From: Ornithinibacillus gellani
GTDB taxonomy: Bacteria > Bacillota > Bacilli > Bacillales > Amphibacillaceae
Direction: 5' to 3'
DNA length: 64,000 nucleotides
NCBI RefSeq assembly: GCF_003730295.1
Contig: NZ_QTSZ01000017.1
Coordinates: 372,001 to 436,000 of the forward strand
The position numbers and the translations under genes are program-made. Of this stretch, positions 9,414 through 18,638 are shown piece after piece. Below the pieces are notes generated by a model, which did not search any database, was not told where the DNA came from, and was given only the letters and a program-made list of their open reading frames with translations. Numbering within the stretch: position 1 is the stretch's first letter; every line of letters starts with the position of its first letter.

Positions 9414-10103
9414 TTAATTTACTGGAAAATGCTTTCTCACCTTTTGGAATACATCATTTTCAAATACTTTTTTTGCATATTCTTCTAATACAAACCACAT
9501 GACATTGGAGTCATTTCCGAATTCAAAAAGCTGACTAATAATATTCTCACGTACTTCTTCTTCAATCTCGTCTGATTTAAATTCAGCGTAGAGGAAATAT
9601 TGGTCTTCATAATGGTATAAAATGGTATTAAAGGTTTCCTCACAACGTTCCAAATAATAACTTAGCTGAATAACATCCTCAAAGTCATTAAAGTTAATAA
9701 CGACCCAAACATTATCGTCTTCTTCCTCTTCTTCATTCTCTTCTTCTTCACCTGACAAGCTTTTGCCAAATTTGCTTTCCAATAACTGCTCCATTTTTTC
9801 ATCAACTGAAAGGTCAATTGCTTCACCATTAATTGGTAACTCGATATTTTCACCATTTTTATGCATTTGCGCTTTCGTTACGACAATCTCCAAACCTTTA
9901 TCCAAGGCTTGAACCTGAATCCATAATGGACCATCTACATTAAAATCTTCTTTATAATTAACTTCATCCATCATTTGCCAAAATAGCTGTTCACTTCTCT
10001 CACGGTTATACCAAATTTCTTCCCGTTCAAAACCGCGATCTTCTATATCGACATATGAAATATAAAATTTAACTGTATTTTCATTAATTCTTTCTATCTC
10101 CAT
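9414..10103 (-). CDS. mecA: Adaptor protein MecA
   Basis: A 229-residue adaptor for the ClpC protease, slightly longer than the B. subtilis protein because of a very acidic linker (residues about 118-132, EEEENEEEEEDD). The N-terminal substrate-binding part (MEIERINENTVKFYISY, then DIEDRGFEREEIWYNRE) and the C-terminal Clp-binding domain are both recognisable. MecA targets ComK and other proteins to ClpCP and, without degradation, modulates Spx and Spo0A output. It lies between spxA and coiA as in B. subtilis, so proteolytic control genes for competence and stress are adjacent. Confidence 0.95.
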   Translation of the reverse strand: MEIERINENTVKFYISYVDIEDRGFEREEIWYNRERSEQLFWQMMDEVNYKEDFNVDGPLWIQVQALDKGLEIVVTKAQMHKNGENIELPINGEAIDLSVDEKMEQLLESKFGKSLSGEEEENEEEEEDDNVWVVINFNDFEDVIQLSYYLERCEETFNTILYHYEDQYFLYAEFKSDEIEEEVRENIISQLFEFGNDSNVMWFVLEEYAKKVFENDVFQKVRKHFPVN

Positions 10104-10345
10104 TTAATTCCTCTCCCTTCTGACAAATGATTGGCGGAAGAGCCACTATACTTTGCTCACTGAATGAATTCTTTCTTTATTATACTAATACCCGGTTCAT
10201 ATAAGTTTAAGCATCGAATTCCCTTTACAACAGCATATGCGGTTCTCAAAAGAATCGGACAATAAATTAGCCTATATATATGAACTGAATCATCATTTTA
10301 GCGTAAAAATAGTCGATTGTCATCTTTTTCGTCTCAACATAAATA

Positions 10346-10380
10346 GAAGCGGAGCTCTGCAATTGGAGATCTCCGCTTTT
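10346..10380 (-). terminator. Terminator of spxA
   Basis: AGCGGAGATCTCC and AGAGCTCCGCT form a GC-rich stem about 25 bases after the spxA stop; the T tract behind it is short and broken. The rest of the 10.1-10.4 kb gap shows no gene. Confidence 0.65.
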
Positions 10381-10403
10381 CAATCATTAGGCTTGCTAAT
10401 TGA

Positions 10404-10799
10404 TTAATTAACCATTCGTTGTGCTTCACGCAATTGGAAAGTTCTAACCGTACGCGGTAAGAAACGACGAATTTCATCTTCATTGTAGCCAACCTGTAAA
10501 CGTTTTTCATCAAGAATGATTGGTCGACGTAATAATCCAGGATTTTGCTGGATTAAATTAAACAGCTGCTGTAAAGGTAATTGCTCAATATTTACATTCA
10601 GCTTTTGAAATACCTTGGAACGAGTGGAAATAATCTCATCTGTTCCATCTTCCGTCATCCTTAATATTTCTTTAATCTCTTCCAGGCTTAATGGTTCAGA
10701 AAAAATATTGCGTTCCTTATATGCAATATCATGCTCTTCCAACCATGCTTTTGCCTTCCTGCATGAAGTACAGCTTGGTGAGGTATAAAGTGTTACCAT
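10404..10799 (-). CDS. spxA: Transcriptional regulator Spx
   Basis: A 131-residue ArsC-like protein with the redox-sensing CTSC (10-13) of Spx. The [23 protein letters not shown] region follows, which contacts the RNA polymerase alpha C-terminal domain in the family. Spx represses activator-dependent transcription and turns on thiol homeostasis genes under disulfide stress. The C-terminal tail is longer than the ArsC enzymes and ends QRMVN. Its degradation adaptor SpxH is encoded in the same block. The upstream 313 bases are AT-rich and contain a TTGACA, but I cannot fix a promoter with proper spacing. Confidence 0.95.
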   Translation of the reverse strand: MVTLYTSPSCTSCRKAKAWLEEHDIAYKERNIFSEPLSLEEIKEILRMTEDGTDEIISTRSKVFQKLNVNIEQLPLQQLFNLIQQNPGLLRRPIILDEKRLQVGYNEDEIRRFLPRTVRTFQLREAQRMVN

Positions 10800-11033
10800 G
10801 TAACTTCACTCCTCATTCTATGTCTATAATTGATATATAAACATTTTATTAAATAATAATTAATTTAGATTACCATTAAGTATATTATACTACATTTGTC
10901 AAGCAAAAGGTAGGGGTGTTTTCCAGAAAAATAAACAAAATCATAAGTTTATCTATGATTTATTTATGTACAATTAATTACAATATACCCATAATGTATT
11001 TTGAATAAACGTAAAGGCGTTCATTTTTCTATA

Positions 11034-11076
11034 AAATAAATCAATCAGCAGACAGGAAAGCCCTGTTGCTGATTGA
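11034..11076 (-). terminator. Terminator of yjbC
   Basis: TCAATCAGCA pairs with TGCTGATTGA, with an inner CAGG/CCTG stem, and an AT-rich TTTATTTTA tail follows on the minus strand. A second small hairpin (CAGAATAAT/ATTATTCTG) overlaps the yjbC stop at 11099-11120. Confidence 0.65.
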
Positions 11077-11112
11077 TATGCTCTTTCTTATATCGATACA
11101 GAATAATCCGTA

Positions 11113-11715
11113 TTATTCTGCTTCGGTTTTTTCCCGAATTTGAATACTTTCTAATAAATCATCTGTGTCGCGATCTTCATCATAACGCAATACCTCATCA
11201 ACAGATTGATAGGACTTACCATAAATTTCTTTATCCTTATACGTATGAATAAGTTCATACATTTTTTTCATCTGTTCAAAAATAACTTCTTCGGAATCAT
11301 TTCTTGGGGACCAATATAGTATTTCCATCACGGTTTCTTCATTCGTAGCAAGTGAACGTCGATTATATCCGATTGATTGAGCATGGGAAAATGATTCCCG
11401 TTTATAAAAGTGCAGACGTTTTTCTGTATCTGTATCCTCATAATCAATAGGCTCCACTTCAAGAATGATCGGTTTATTCTTCTCTTTGAGTTTGCTGATT
11501 AATTGATGCCCCAAGCCTTGTCCCCTTGAAGCAGCCGAGACCCATAAATAATCAATAAATATAAATGTCTCGAATTCTGCATACATAAGAACATGGTGTG
11601 GACCTTCGTCCTTATGATATACGTCGCCTTTTTCCTGAAGAAGCATATCCATATGCTCCTTTGATTTCATTTCCTCTACTGGGAAATATTCATTCAATTT
11701 TTCATACCAATTCAT
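11113..11715 (-). CDS. yjbC: GNAT-family N-acetyltransferase (YjbC)
   Basis: A 200-residue GNAT protein; the acetyl-CoA loop SRGQGLGHQLISKL and the preceding YLWVSAASRGQG strand are clear. An acidic, helical C-terminal extension of about 60 residues follows. In B. subtilis yjbC lies directly upstream of spxA in a stress-induced operon, and here the same order is kept with a 313-base gap and a hairpin between, so co-transcription is less certain. The acetyl acceptor is unknown. Confidence 0.85.
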   Translation of the reverse strand: MNWYEKLNEYFPVEEMKSKEHMDMLLQEKGDVYHKDEGPHHVLMYAEFETFIFIDYLWVSAASRGQGLGHQLISKLKEKNKPIILEVEPIDYEDTDTEKRLHFYKRESFSHAQSIGYNRRSLATNEETVMEILYWSPRNDSEEVIFEQMKKMYELIHTYKDKEIYGKSYQSVDEVLRYDEDRDTDDLLESIQIREKTEAE

Positions 11716-11937
11716 CGATCTACTCCTTTTAAACGTAGTCGTTTTTTATTATAACAAAAAATGCCGATATTAAAAAATGAGCTCTGATTCCTTAGCATAT
11801 ACCATGCAAAATGGAATATACAAAAGCAATCGCATAAGCCTCATTGTGCCTACCTTGTAAGATCTATATGTTTATCCCTGTCCCATAAAAAATTAGAATA
11901 ATGTCATTGCAAACGAAAAACCTAGAACAATAAAGGT

Positions 11938-12018
11938 AAACTTCAATCAGTGGGGGTTTTAGCCCTTCCCTCTCTGATTGTTAGTGGTTACCGGCTGTTG
12001 ATCTGTGATAAAAAAACA
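11938..12018 (+). repeat. Shortened copy of the 156-bp palindromic element
   Basis: Begins AAACTTCAATCAGTGGGGG, has a first hairpin with a decayed right arm, and ends GGCTGTTGATCTGTGATAAA. It lacks the central arm and the CAGCCAGTTAAT segment of the long form. The rest of the 11.7-12.09 kb gap has no gene that I can support. Confidence 0.8.
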
Positions 12019-12048
12019 ACAATTGATCAGGCTTTTCATTTTTTGCCC

Positions 12049-12084
12049 TAAAAAATCCGGTACGTGGGCTGCACATACCGGATT
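12049..12084 (-). terminator. Terminator of the DUF4015 gene
   Basis: AATCCGGTA pairs with TACCGGATT across a 13-base loop, followed on the minus strand by TTTTTA. Confidence 0.8.
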
Positions 12085-12090
12085 CGATCT

Positions 12091-13305
12091 TTATGGTGTA
12101 TAATCTACATTTTTCGTATACGTGTTACCTGCATTCCAAAGCAAGTATTCGTTAATTCCATTTTCCTTTAATGCTTTAATTTGACCTTCAATTTCTGCTT
12201 TACCATATTTGGTTGCTGGCCCTTTATAAAGCCACGGTGCTTCAAAATCCTGTAGCCAAGGTCTGGACACCGGTGGATTATCTAATTTGCCTAATACATC
12301 ATTTTCCACCTTTGCATATTCGGATACAAGTCGGTATGGCTCTTTATCTGGCATTGGTATTCCAAAGTAATTTGCTGTCCAATGACTTGGATAAATCATG
12401 GAAGAAATGATATCAACATTTTCCGAAATACGGGAGAAGTTTTGACCAATTCCCGGTGTTTCCGGAATCGTTGCGGCATAGCCGAATATATCTACAGCAA
12501 CATCTACTCCATAAGAATCTAATTGTTCTTTTGCATAGGCTACAAAATCTGTTACCGCATCAACACGTCGCTGGCTATTTTCTTTTTTCGATTTTTCATA
12601 ATCTCCCTTTGAATAGGTTAAGTCCTCATCACGTGTTTCAAAGCCTTCTGGGAACCGTACATAATCAAATTGGATTTCCTGGAATCCCATTTCTGCTGCC
12701 ATTTTAGCAATTTCAACATTATATTCCCAAACTTCTTTTTCAAATGGATTTACAAACGCCTCTTTGCGATTGTTCTGCCACACTTTGCCGTTTTCAGTAA
12801 AGGATAAGTCTGGACGTTTTTTAGCTAGCTCCGTATCTTTAAATACGACAATTCTAGCAATTGGATAAATCTTTTTTTCTTCTAATACTTTCATTAATTT
12901 TTCAGGATCATGAATATAGTTTTGACCGATGTCCTCATATGGTGATCCTTTTTCAGGCTTAAAGGTTAAATAACCATGATCTTCCTTTATATCTATTACC
13001 ATTGCATTCAAATCAGTTGTTTCTACTAAATCGAGCAAGCTTTCAAATTTACTTCCGCCTGCCGAATTTCCTGTAACATAAATCCCTCTCACTGCATCCG
13101 GGTATTCAAAGGTGTAGCCAGAGTCAAACTTAAAACGTTTTATCTGCTGCTCCATATCAAATAATTGCAAACCAGTCATTCTCTTTTCATGAAGTGATGC
13201 TGTTCGCTCTCCATCAGCACTCGATTGTATTGGGCCTGCAAAAACGATGCTACCGAATAGGAGAATTCCAATCAATAAAAAAATTGATGTTTTTCTCTTC
13301 TGCAT
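12091..13305 (-). CDS. Secreted putative glycoside hydrolase (DUF4015)
   Basis: A 404-residue exported protein with a signal peptide (about 1-30, basic start then LLIGILLFGSIVFAG). The DUF4015 TIM-barrel family is recognisable from VRGIYVTGNSAG, VIDIKEDHG, IQFDYVRFPEG, VDIFGYAAT and SSMIYPSHW. This family is related to amylase-like hydrolases, but the substrate is not known. The gene stands alone between two non-coding gaps. A GC-rich hairpin (CCTCTGG/CCAGAGG, 13352-13391) lies 47 bases upstream of the start; its role is unclear. Confidence 0.85.
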   Translation of the reverse strand: MQKRKTSIFLLIGILLFGSIVFAGPIQSSADGERTASLHEKRMTGLQLFDMEQQIKRFKFDSGYTFEYPDAVRGIYVTGNSAGGSKFESLLDLVETTDLNAMVIDIKEDHGYLTFKPEKGSPYEDIGQNYIHDPEKLMKVLEEKKIYPIARIVVFKDTELAKKRPDLSFTENGKVWQNNRKEAFVNPFEKEVWEYNVEIAKMAAEMGFQEIQFDYVRFPEGFETRDEDLTYSKGDYEKSKKENSQRRVDAVTDFVAYAKEQLDSYGVDVAVDIFGYAATIPETPGIGQNFSRISENVDIISSMIYPSHWTANYFGIPMPDKEPYRLVSEYAKVENDVLGKLDNPPVSRPWLQDFEAPWLYKGPATKYGKAEIEGQIKALKENGINEYLLWNAGNTYTKNVDYTP

Positions 13306-13695
13306 GCTAATCCATCTCCTAATCTACTAAATTATTTTTCACATGAAGGAAATACGTAAGCCTCTGGCAGGTTGTGCGTATCTCCCCAGAGGCGTGTTAA
13401 CAAGTTGCATTTGTCATTCTTAATTATTTACACTGGATTGATGCTAATATAATAGAAATATCTGCCTATCTTGCATAACTTGTACAGAATAACTCCTAAA
13501 AATCACCATCATTTGTCAAATTTCGAACTCAAATTATATCATATCTACGAATATAATTCTATACTGCCTATCCATCATTTTCCGTGAAATATTTGCAGTT
13601 TAACCCAACAACGTCACCTTTAATTCACATAAAACTTTTTTTATAAAACGTATCGATGAGCATGGTTTGAATCAGTTCTATCTTATTCCATTGTC
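13306..13695. other. Intergenic gap with one GC-rich hairpin
   Basis: 390 bases without a supported gene. The only structure I see is the CCTCTGG/CCAGAGG hairpin at about 13352-13391, in the leader position of the DUF4015 gene. It has no T tract, so it is not a normal terminator, and it does not match a riboswitch I know. Confidence 0.5.
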
Positions 13696-14583
13696 TTATG
13701 TGTTATCACTTTGCTGTAGCGCGTGAATCAAATCCGGTAGCCAATCCATTAGATTTGAAAACTTATAACCTAGTTTTGCAGCTTTTTCGTTGCTGAGTGA
13801 CCAGGTCTTTGAAATCCCATATGGAGACTCCAGTGTTTGATCTTCTGATGTGATATGTACGTGACCACCTGTGTTTTCACCAATGAGTCCCATTAAGGTT
13901 TTCATAGCTATTTGCCCATTTGCACTTGCATTAATTGGCCCGGTGAATGATTGTTCTCCTGCCCATGCTAAAAAATCACCCGCTTCTTTTTGATGAATAA
14001 AACACATTTCTGCATTCGGGTTTGGCAAATAGATTGGTTTATCATTTTTAATACATGTTACATAATGTAGTAACCTTTCCGTATAATCAGTCTCCCCCAT
14101 TACGATAGGTATTCGCATGGCAACAACTGGCATGGAAGTTTTTTGATAAAAGTATGCCTCCGCCTGCCGTTTTCCTTCCTGATACGTTACATTATCTCGT
14201 GCTTCCATTTTCAAGGTATAGGAATATGGATCAAATCGTTCTTCCGTTTGTTCGCCCCCATCATCATATACAGACAAGGTGGATGTAAAAACATATCGTT
14301 TCACTTTACCTTCCAGAGCTATTACAGCCACTTCTGCATCAACTGATGAATAGCAAAGCTGGTCGAAAACGACATCCCAAGTGCGACCTTTTACTGCTGT
14401 TTGCATAGAGGCTAAATCAAATCTATCCAATTGTATACGCTCGACTGCATTTCCAAATGGATCTCCACTGTTTTGTCTTGTACCTATTGTGACAGCCACT
14501 CCTTTATTTAAAAGCGCTTCCACTAAATTCACACCGAAAAATCGCGTTCCACCTAATACCAATGCTGTTTTCACTATGAACAC
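13696..14583 (-). CDS. NAD-dependent epimerase/reductase, extended SDR type
   Basis: A 295-residue Rossmann-fold protein. LVLGGTRFFGVNLVEALL (about 8-25) gives the GGxxFxG nucleotide-binding motif, and FTSTLSVYDDGG and the later YQEGKRQAE (YxxxK) give the SDR catalytic residues. The protein resembles bacterial NAD-epimerase-like reductases; the sugar or other substrate is not evident. The start could be the GTG used here or the GTG three codons later; AAAGGAG is three and twelve bases away, respectively. Neighbouring genes are unrelated. Confidence 0.8.
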   Translation of the reverse strand: MFIVKTALVLGGTRFFGVNLVEALLNKGVAVTIGTRQNSGDPFGNAVERIQLDRFDLASMQTAVKGRTWDVVFDQLCYSSVDAEVAVIALEGKVKRYVFTSTLSVYDDGGEQTEERFDPYSYTLKMEARDNVTYQEGKRQAEAYFYQKTSMPVVAMRIPIVMGETDYTERLLHYVTCIKNDKPIYLPNPNAEMCFIHQKEAGDFLAWAGEQSFTGPINASANGQIAMKTLMGLIGENTGGHVHITSEDQTLESPYGISKTWSLSNEKAAKLGYKFSNLMDWLPDLIHALQQSDNT

Positions 14584-14652
14584 ACTCTCCTTTAATCACT
14601 ATATAAATTATAAACAACTAATTCACATTTTCCCAACATAAGCTTTTTTCTT

Positions 14653-14694
14653 CAAAAAAAGAAGCCTTCACCCTGTTATTGGTGAAAACTTCTT
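14653..14694 (-). terminator. Terminator of hemQ
   Basis: TTCACC pairs with GGTGAA and AGAAG with CTTCT around a small loop, followed by seven T on the minus strand. Confidence 0.85.
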
Positions 14695-14706
14695 ATGCCA
14701 ATTATT

Positions 14707-15450
14707 TTATATAACAAAAAATGATTCTATATCGTCGAGCACAAGCCGGCATCCAATATAGAAGGAACCAAAGATACCATATTTAGCGCTGACCTCATCA
14801 AATCTTGTATCATAAATTAACTTCTTAAATTGTAATGGATCATTACAAAATAAAGATACACCCCATTCATAATCATCTAAACCAATCGAGCCTGTTATAA
14901 TCCGCTTCACCTGCTCTGTGAACGGTTTACTCGTTTTAATATGGTCAAACATCATGCGGCCACGTTCAGCCTTAGGTAAGGTAAACCAATTATTTGTTTC
15001 CCCGCGAAGCTTGCTCATCGGATAGAAGCATATATAATCTTCCTCCGGTATAGATGGAAATAGTTTACTTAACATATTTGGATCCTCATACGGATTTATA
15101 TCCGGCTTGGTATAAGAACTTTTTTCAATAATGGACACATAAGAATAAGCTGGTTTAAAATAACGAGCTATTTTTGTACGATTTAGTTCATTTTCAAGAT
15201 GATTCAAATCCTGCATCGTAGGGCGCAATACCATAAACATGAGATCTGCTTTTTGCCCAACAATCGTGTATAAAGCATGACTACCTTTCTTCTGATCTGC
15301 CTGATTTTGCCAGGTTCCAATCAATTCTTTAAATTCGTGTAAGGCTTCTTTCTTGTCTTGTTCAGAGGATAGCTGCCATTTTTCCCAATCCATTGTTCTG
15401 AAGTCATGCAATGCGTACCAACCATCATATGTTTGAACTGTTTCGACCAC
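14707..15450 (-). CDS. hemQ: Coproheme decarboxylase HemQ (chlorite dismutase family)
   Basis: About 247 residues of the Cld-like family without chlorite dismutase activity in Gram-positives. It converts coproheme III to heme b, the last step of the coproporphyrin-dependent heme pathway. The conserved FYPMSKLRG segment, NWFTLP and the MMFDHIK histidine region are present. The start is GTG with AGGAG eight bases upstream; the longer upstream reading lacks a ribosome site. A TGTGATGCACATCACG box lies 64 bases upstream, the same sequence type as in the NO-reductase region, suggesting CRP/FNR control of heme supply. Confidence 0.92.
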   Translation of the reverse strand: MVETVQTYDGWYALHDFRTMDWEKWQLSSEQDKKEALHEFKELIGTWQNQADQKKGSHALYTIVGQKADLMFMVLRPTMQDLNHLENELNRTKIARYFKPAYSYVSIIEKSSYTKPDINPYEDPNMLSKLFPSIPEEDYICFYPMSKLRGETNNWFTLPKAERGRMMFDHIKTSKPFTEQVKRIITGSIGLDDYEWGVSLFCNDPLQFKKLIYDTRFDEVSAKYGIFGSFYIGCRLVLDDIESFFVI

Positions 15451-15513
15451 ATTTATCACTCCTGAAAAAATTTGAATTATACCTACATCATAAATCTTAA
15501 TAAATGAAACACT

Positions 15514-15529
15514 TGTGATGCACATCACG
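15514..15529. promoter_or_regulatory. CRP/FNR-type box upstream of hemQ
   Basis: TGTGATGCACATCACG is TGTGA-N6-TCACR dyad symmetry, 64 bases before the hemQ GTG. It differs from the box at 27492 only inside the spacer. Candidate target of the CRP/FNR regulator at 24.3 kb. Confidence 0.65.
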
Positions 15530-15600
15530 GAAATTTGCTGAAAATGTGAAGAAAATTAGAAATTCCCTTCCATCCTTATTTTTAAAAATCATTTTCTGTT

Positions 15601-16527
15601 TCAATATTTGGAGCGCCATAAATAAAATGTTGCATAGGCTTCCCAACCTTTCCAATTCACGGAAACTTTTCTGATTTCATCTTTTGTTGGTTTTCTCCCC
15701 AGTCCCATTTGTTGTTTTAATGCCAGGTGGAGTCCCACATCATCTATCGGAAATGCATTAGGAAAGCGTAAGCACCGCATCATTACATAATTAGCTGTCC
15801 ATGGACCAATTCCTCGAATGGCTACAAGTGCATTTTCTATTTGTTTAAAATCCCCTAATGAGAGCAGTTTCTTTTTTGCTAATTGACCTGTCGCCATGAG
15901 CTGGGCAATCCCAATGATGTATTCACTTTTACGAATAGTCATTTTAATATCAGACAAATCCGTTGGTGATAATTTAGCTATACTTTCATACGAAGGAAAA
16001 CTCCAATATTTCATTCCTTCAAACGTGATAGCATCCCCATACTTTTCAACGAATTGTCGTTTTAAAGTATAAGCAAAACCTAAATTTATTTGCTGGCCTA
16101 ATATACCCCAACATAATGTTTCAAATAGATCCGGAATGCCCATTATCCGCAATCCGTAAAAGCGTTCAACAGGTTCGTTCAAGAGTGGATCATATTGTGC
16201 CCATTCATAAAACCCACTTAAATCCATTGACAAATCAAACCACTCCCAGATGTAAGCAACAACCATTTTTCTTGTTGGCAGTGATGCATCTGACAGGAAT
16301 TGTACACGAAGTTTTCGGTTGTCAGGGGAATCTATTCGTACCAATACCCGTTCTCCCGCAATATCAATGACACGTGTGATGATTCCGTCTGTAATGTCAT
16401 ACATACATTCCTTTGGGTTACGTTGCAGATAGTCAAGATTCACCATAAAGTCAAATGGTTCTGGTGTTTCAATCCATATATAAGCATCGTTGGATTCCAA
16501 CTTTACATGCTGATCATTGTTGGTCAA
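15601..16527 (-). CDS. DNA-3-methyladenine glycosylase II (AlkA-like)
   Basis: About 308 residues of the HhH-GPD superfamily. The helix-hairpin-helix AIRGIGPWTANYVMMRCL and the downstream catalytic Asp in PIDDVGL are clear, after an AlkA-type N-terminal domain. It excises alkylated bases in base-excision repair. The start is the TTG eight bases after GGGAGGGG; the earlier TTG overlaps that ribosome site. It stands alone between hemQ and the T-box leader of trpS, and ends 72 bases before the hemQ box. Confidence 0.85.
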   Translation of the reverse strand: MTNNDQHVKLESNDAYIWIETPEPFDFMVNLDYLQRNPKECMYDITDGIITRVIDIAGERVLVRIDSPDNRKLRVQFLSDASLPTRKMVVAYIWEWFDLSMDLSGFYEWAQYDPLLNEPVERFYGLRIMGIPDLFETLCWGILGQQINLGFAYTLKRQFVEKYGDAITFEGMKYWSFPSYESIAKLSPTDLSDIKMTIRKSEYIIGIAQLMATGQLAKKKLLSLGDFKQIENALVAIRGIGPWTANYVMMRCLRFPNAFPIDDVGLHLALKQQMGLGRKPTKDEIRKVSVNWKGWEAYATFYLWRSKY

Positions 16528-16854
16528 GACGGTCTCCCCTCCCAAATAATTCTCTTCACATCATCTATTATACAAGCCACATATGTGAATGGAAAAAGAT
16601 CCTATTTGATTAGCGTAAAATGTTAAGGACAGCATCAAAAGACAAGACAGAAAATCCATCCATGGAAAGTGCTTACTGTATGTAGCGCAATAACCCGTTG
16701 GATATTCTGCCAAACGCCGATAAAACAATACCATAATAAGGGACTATAAGATTCTCCCACAAGTACTTGACTCCATTAACAAATTGCATCGGCTTGCATT
16801 CCCTGCTCCAACTATATATAATTGTAATCATAAAAATCATATATTAACAACGAT

Positions 16855-17047
16855 GAAAAAGGCGTAGTACATTTGCTCCCTGATTGATTAGAGAGTCTGT
16901 GGTTGGTGTAAACAGACATCAAAGCATAATGGAATTGGACTTTGGAGTTGTTTACATGTTAAGTGATCCAATAGAAAAACTTGGATAATTAGGGTGGCAC
17001 CGCGGTTCATTCGTCCCTTGCAATGGGAGAGAATGGGCTTTTTTTAA
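16855..17047 (+). promoter_or_regulatory. Tryptophan T-box leader of trpS
   Basis: The T-box sequence AGGGTGGCACCGCGG is at 16991-17005. Upstream is a stem I region with GTAGTA and AGAGAG motifs and a TGG (Trp) triplet at 16936-16938 in the expected specifier position. Downstream, ATTCGTCCC and GGGAGAGAAT form the terminator stem followed by seven T. Uncharged tRNA-Trp should favour the antiterminator and raise trpS expression. The preceding 16.55-16.85 kb has no gene that I can see. Confidence 0.92.
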
Positions 17048-18073
<1,026 letters not shown>

Positions 18074-18074
18074 A

Positions 18075-18347
18075 GTGAAACTTCAATCTGTGGGGGCTTT
18101 TGCCCTTCCCCCACAGATTGTTAGTTGAACCAATCAGGCCTTTACTGGCTGTTGATCCCCCGTTTACCATTCTTGTGATCAACAAAAATTTTTGTAGCGG
18201 GGGTCTTACAGCCAGTTAATCTGTGATAAAGTGAAACTTCAATCCGTGGGGGCTTTTGCCCTTCCCCCACAGATTGTTAGTTGAACCAATCAGGCCTTTA
18301 CTGGCTGTTGATCCCCCGTTTACCATTCTTGTGATCAACAAAAATTC
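18075..18347 (+). repeat. Tandem pair of 156-bp palindromic elements, second copy truncated
   Basis: Unit 1 (18075-18230) and unit 2 (18231-18347) both start GTGAAACTTCAATC. Hairpin 1 pairs AATCTGTGGGGG with CCCCCACAGATT. A conserved linker GTTAGTTGAACCAATCAGGC follows. Arm 2 pairs CTGGCTG with CAGCCAG and, inside it, CCCCCG with CGGGGG, enclosing a GATCAACAAAAA loop. Unit 1 ends GTTAATCTGTGATAAA. Unit 2 stops inside the loop of arm 2, where the group II intron fragment begins. Confidence 0.9.
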
Positions 18348-18349
18348 TT

Positions 18350-18599
18350 ACTTGAATGCTTTTTAAGAAATGTTCTTTCACTTCCCTTTTATCCTCACAA
18401 AGGATTGTAATTGACGAGGCGGCAGGATTTACTTCATGTTACAACCTGTTAGGTTGCTCGCACGCTTGACAGAGTTACTTTGTCATAGGGCTTCAACTTA
18501 GAATTTCTTCACCAGTCGCCTGTCAGCTACTGAGCGTCTTGGCACTGACTCAGGTTGGACTTTCACCAACTAGCAATTAACGGCTCGCTGGGTACGCAT
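18350..18599 (-). mobile_element. Probable 5' fragment of a group II intron
   Basis: Read on the minus strand, ATGCGTACCC resembles a mutated group II 5' end (GTGCG). GTTAATTGCTAGTTGG, then GTGAAAGTCC and ACTGGTGAAG, then AAGTTGAAGCCC resemble domain I of bacterial group II introns. It starts right behind the yjbA terminator stem, the insertion preference of class C introns. There is no reverse transcriptase and no domain V or 3' end, so it is a dead, truncated copy. The assignment rests on remembered motifs. Confidence 0.6.
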
Positions 18600-18606
18600 A
18601 AAATAG

Positions 18607-18638
18607 AAATCAGTGAGCAATGATCCGCTCACTGATTT
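18607..18638 (-). terminator. Terminator hairpin of yjbA
   Basis: AAATCAGTGAGC and GCTCACTGATTT form a perfect 12-bp stem that overlaps the yjbA stop codon. A short CTATTTT tract follows, then the intron fragment. Confidence 0.75.

Noticed and set aside
10890-10920. TTGACA with TATAAT upstream of spxA as a promoter
   Set aside because: The two hexamers are only seven bases apart, so they cannot belong to the same promoter.
13352-13391. CCTCTGG/CCAGAGG hairpin considered as a terminator or riboswitch
   Set aside because: No T tract on either strand, about 300 bases from the epimerase stop, and no match to a known aptamer core.
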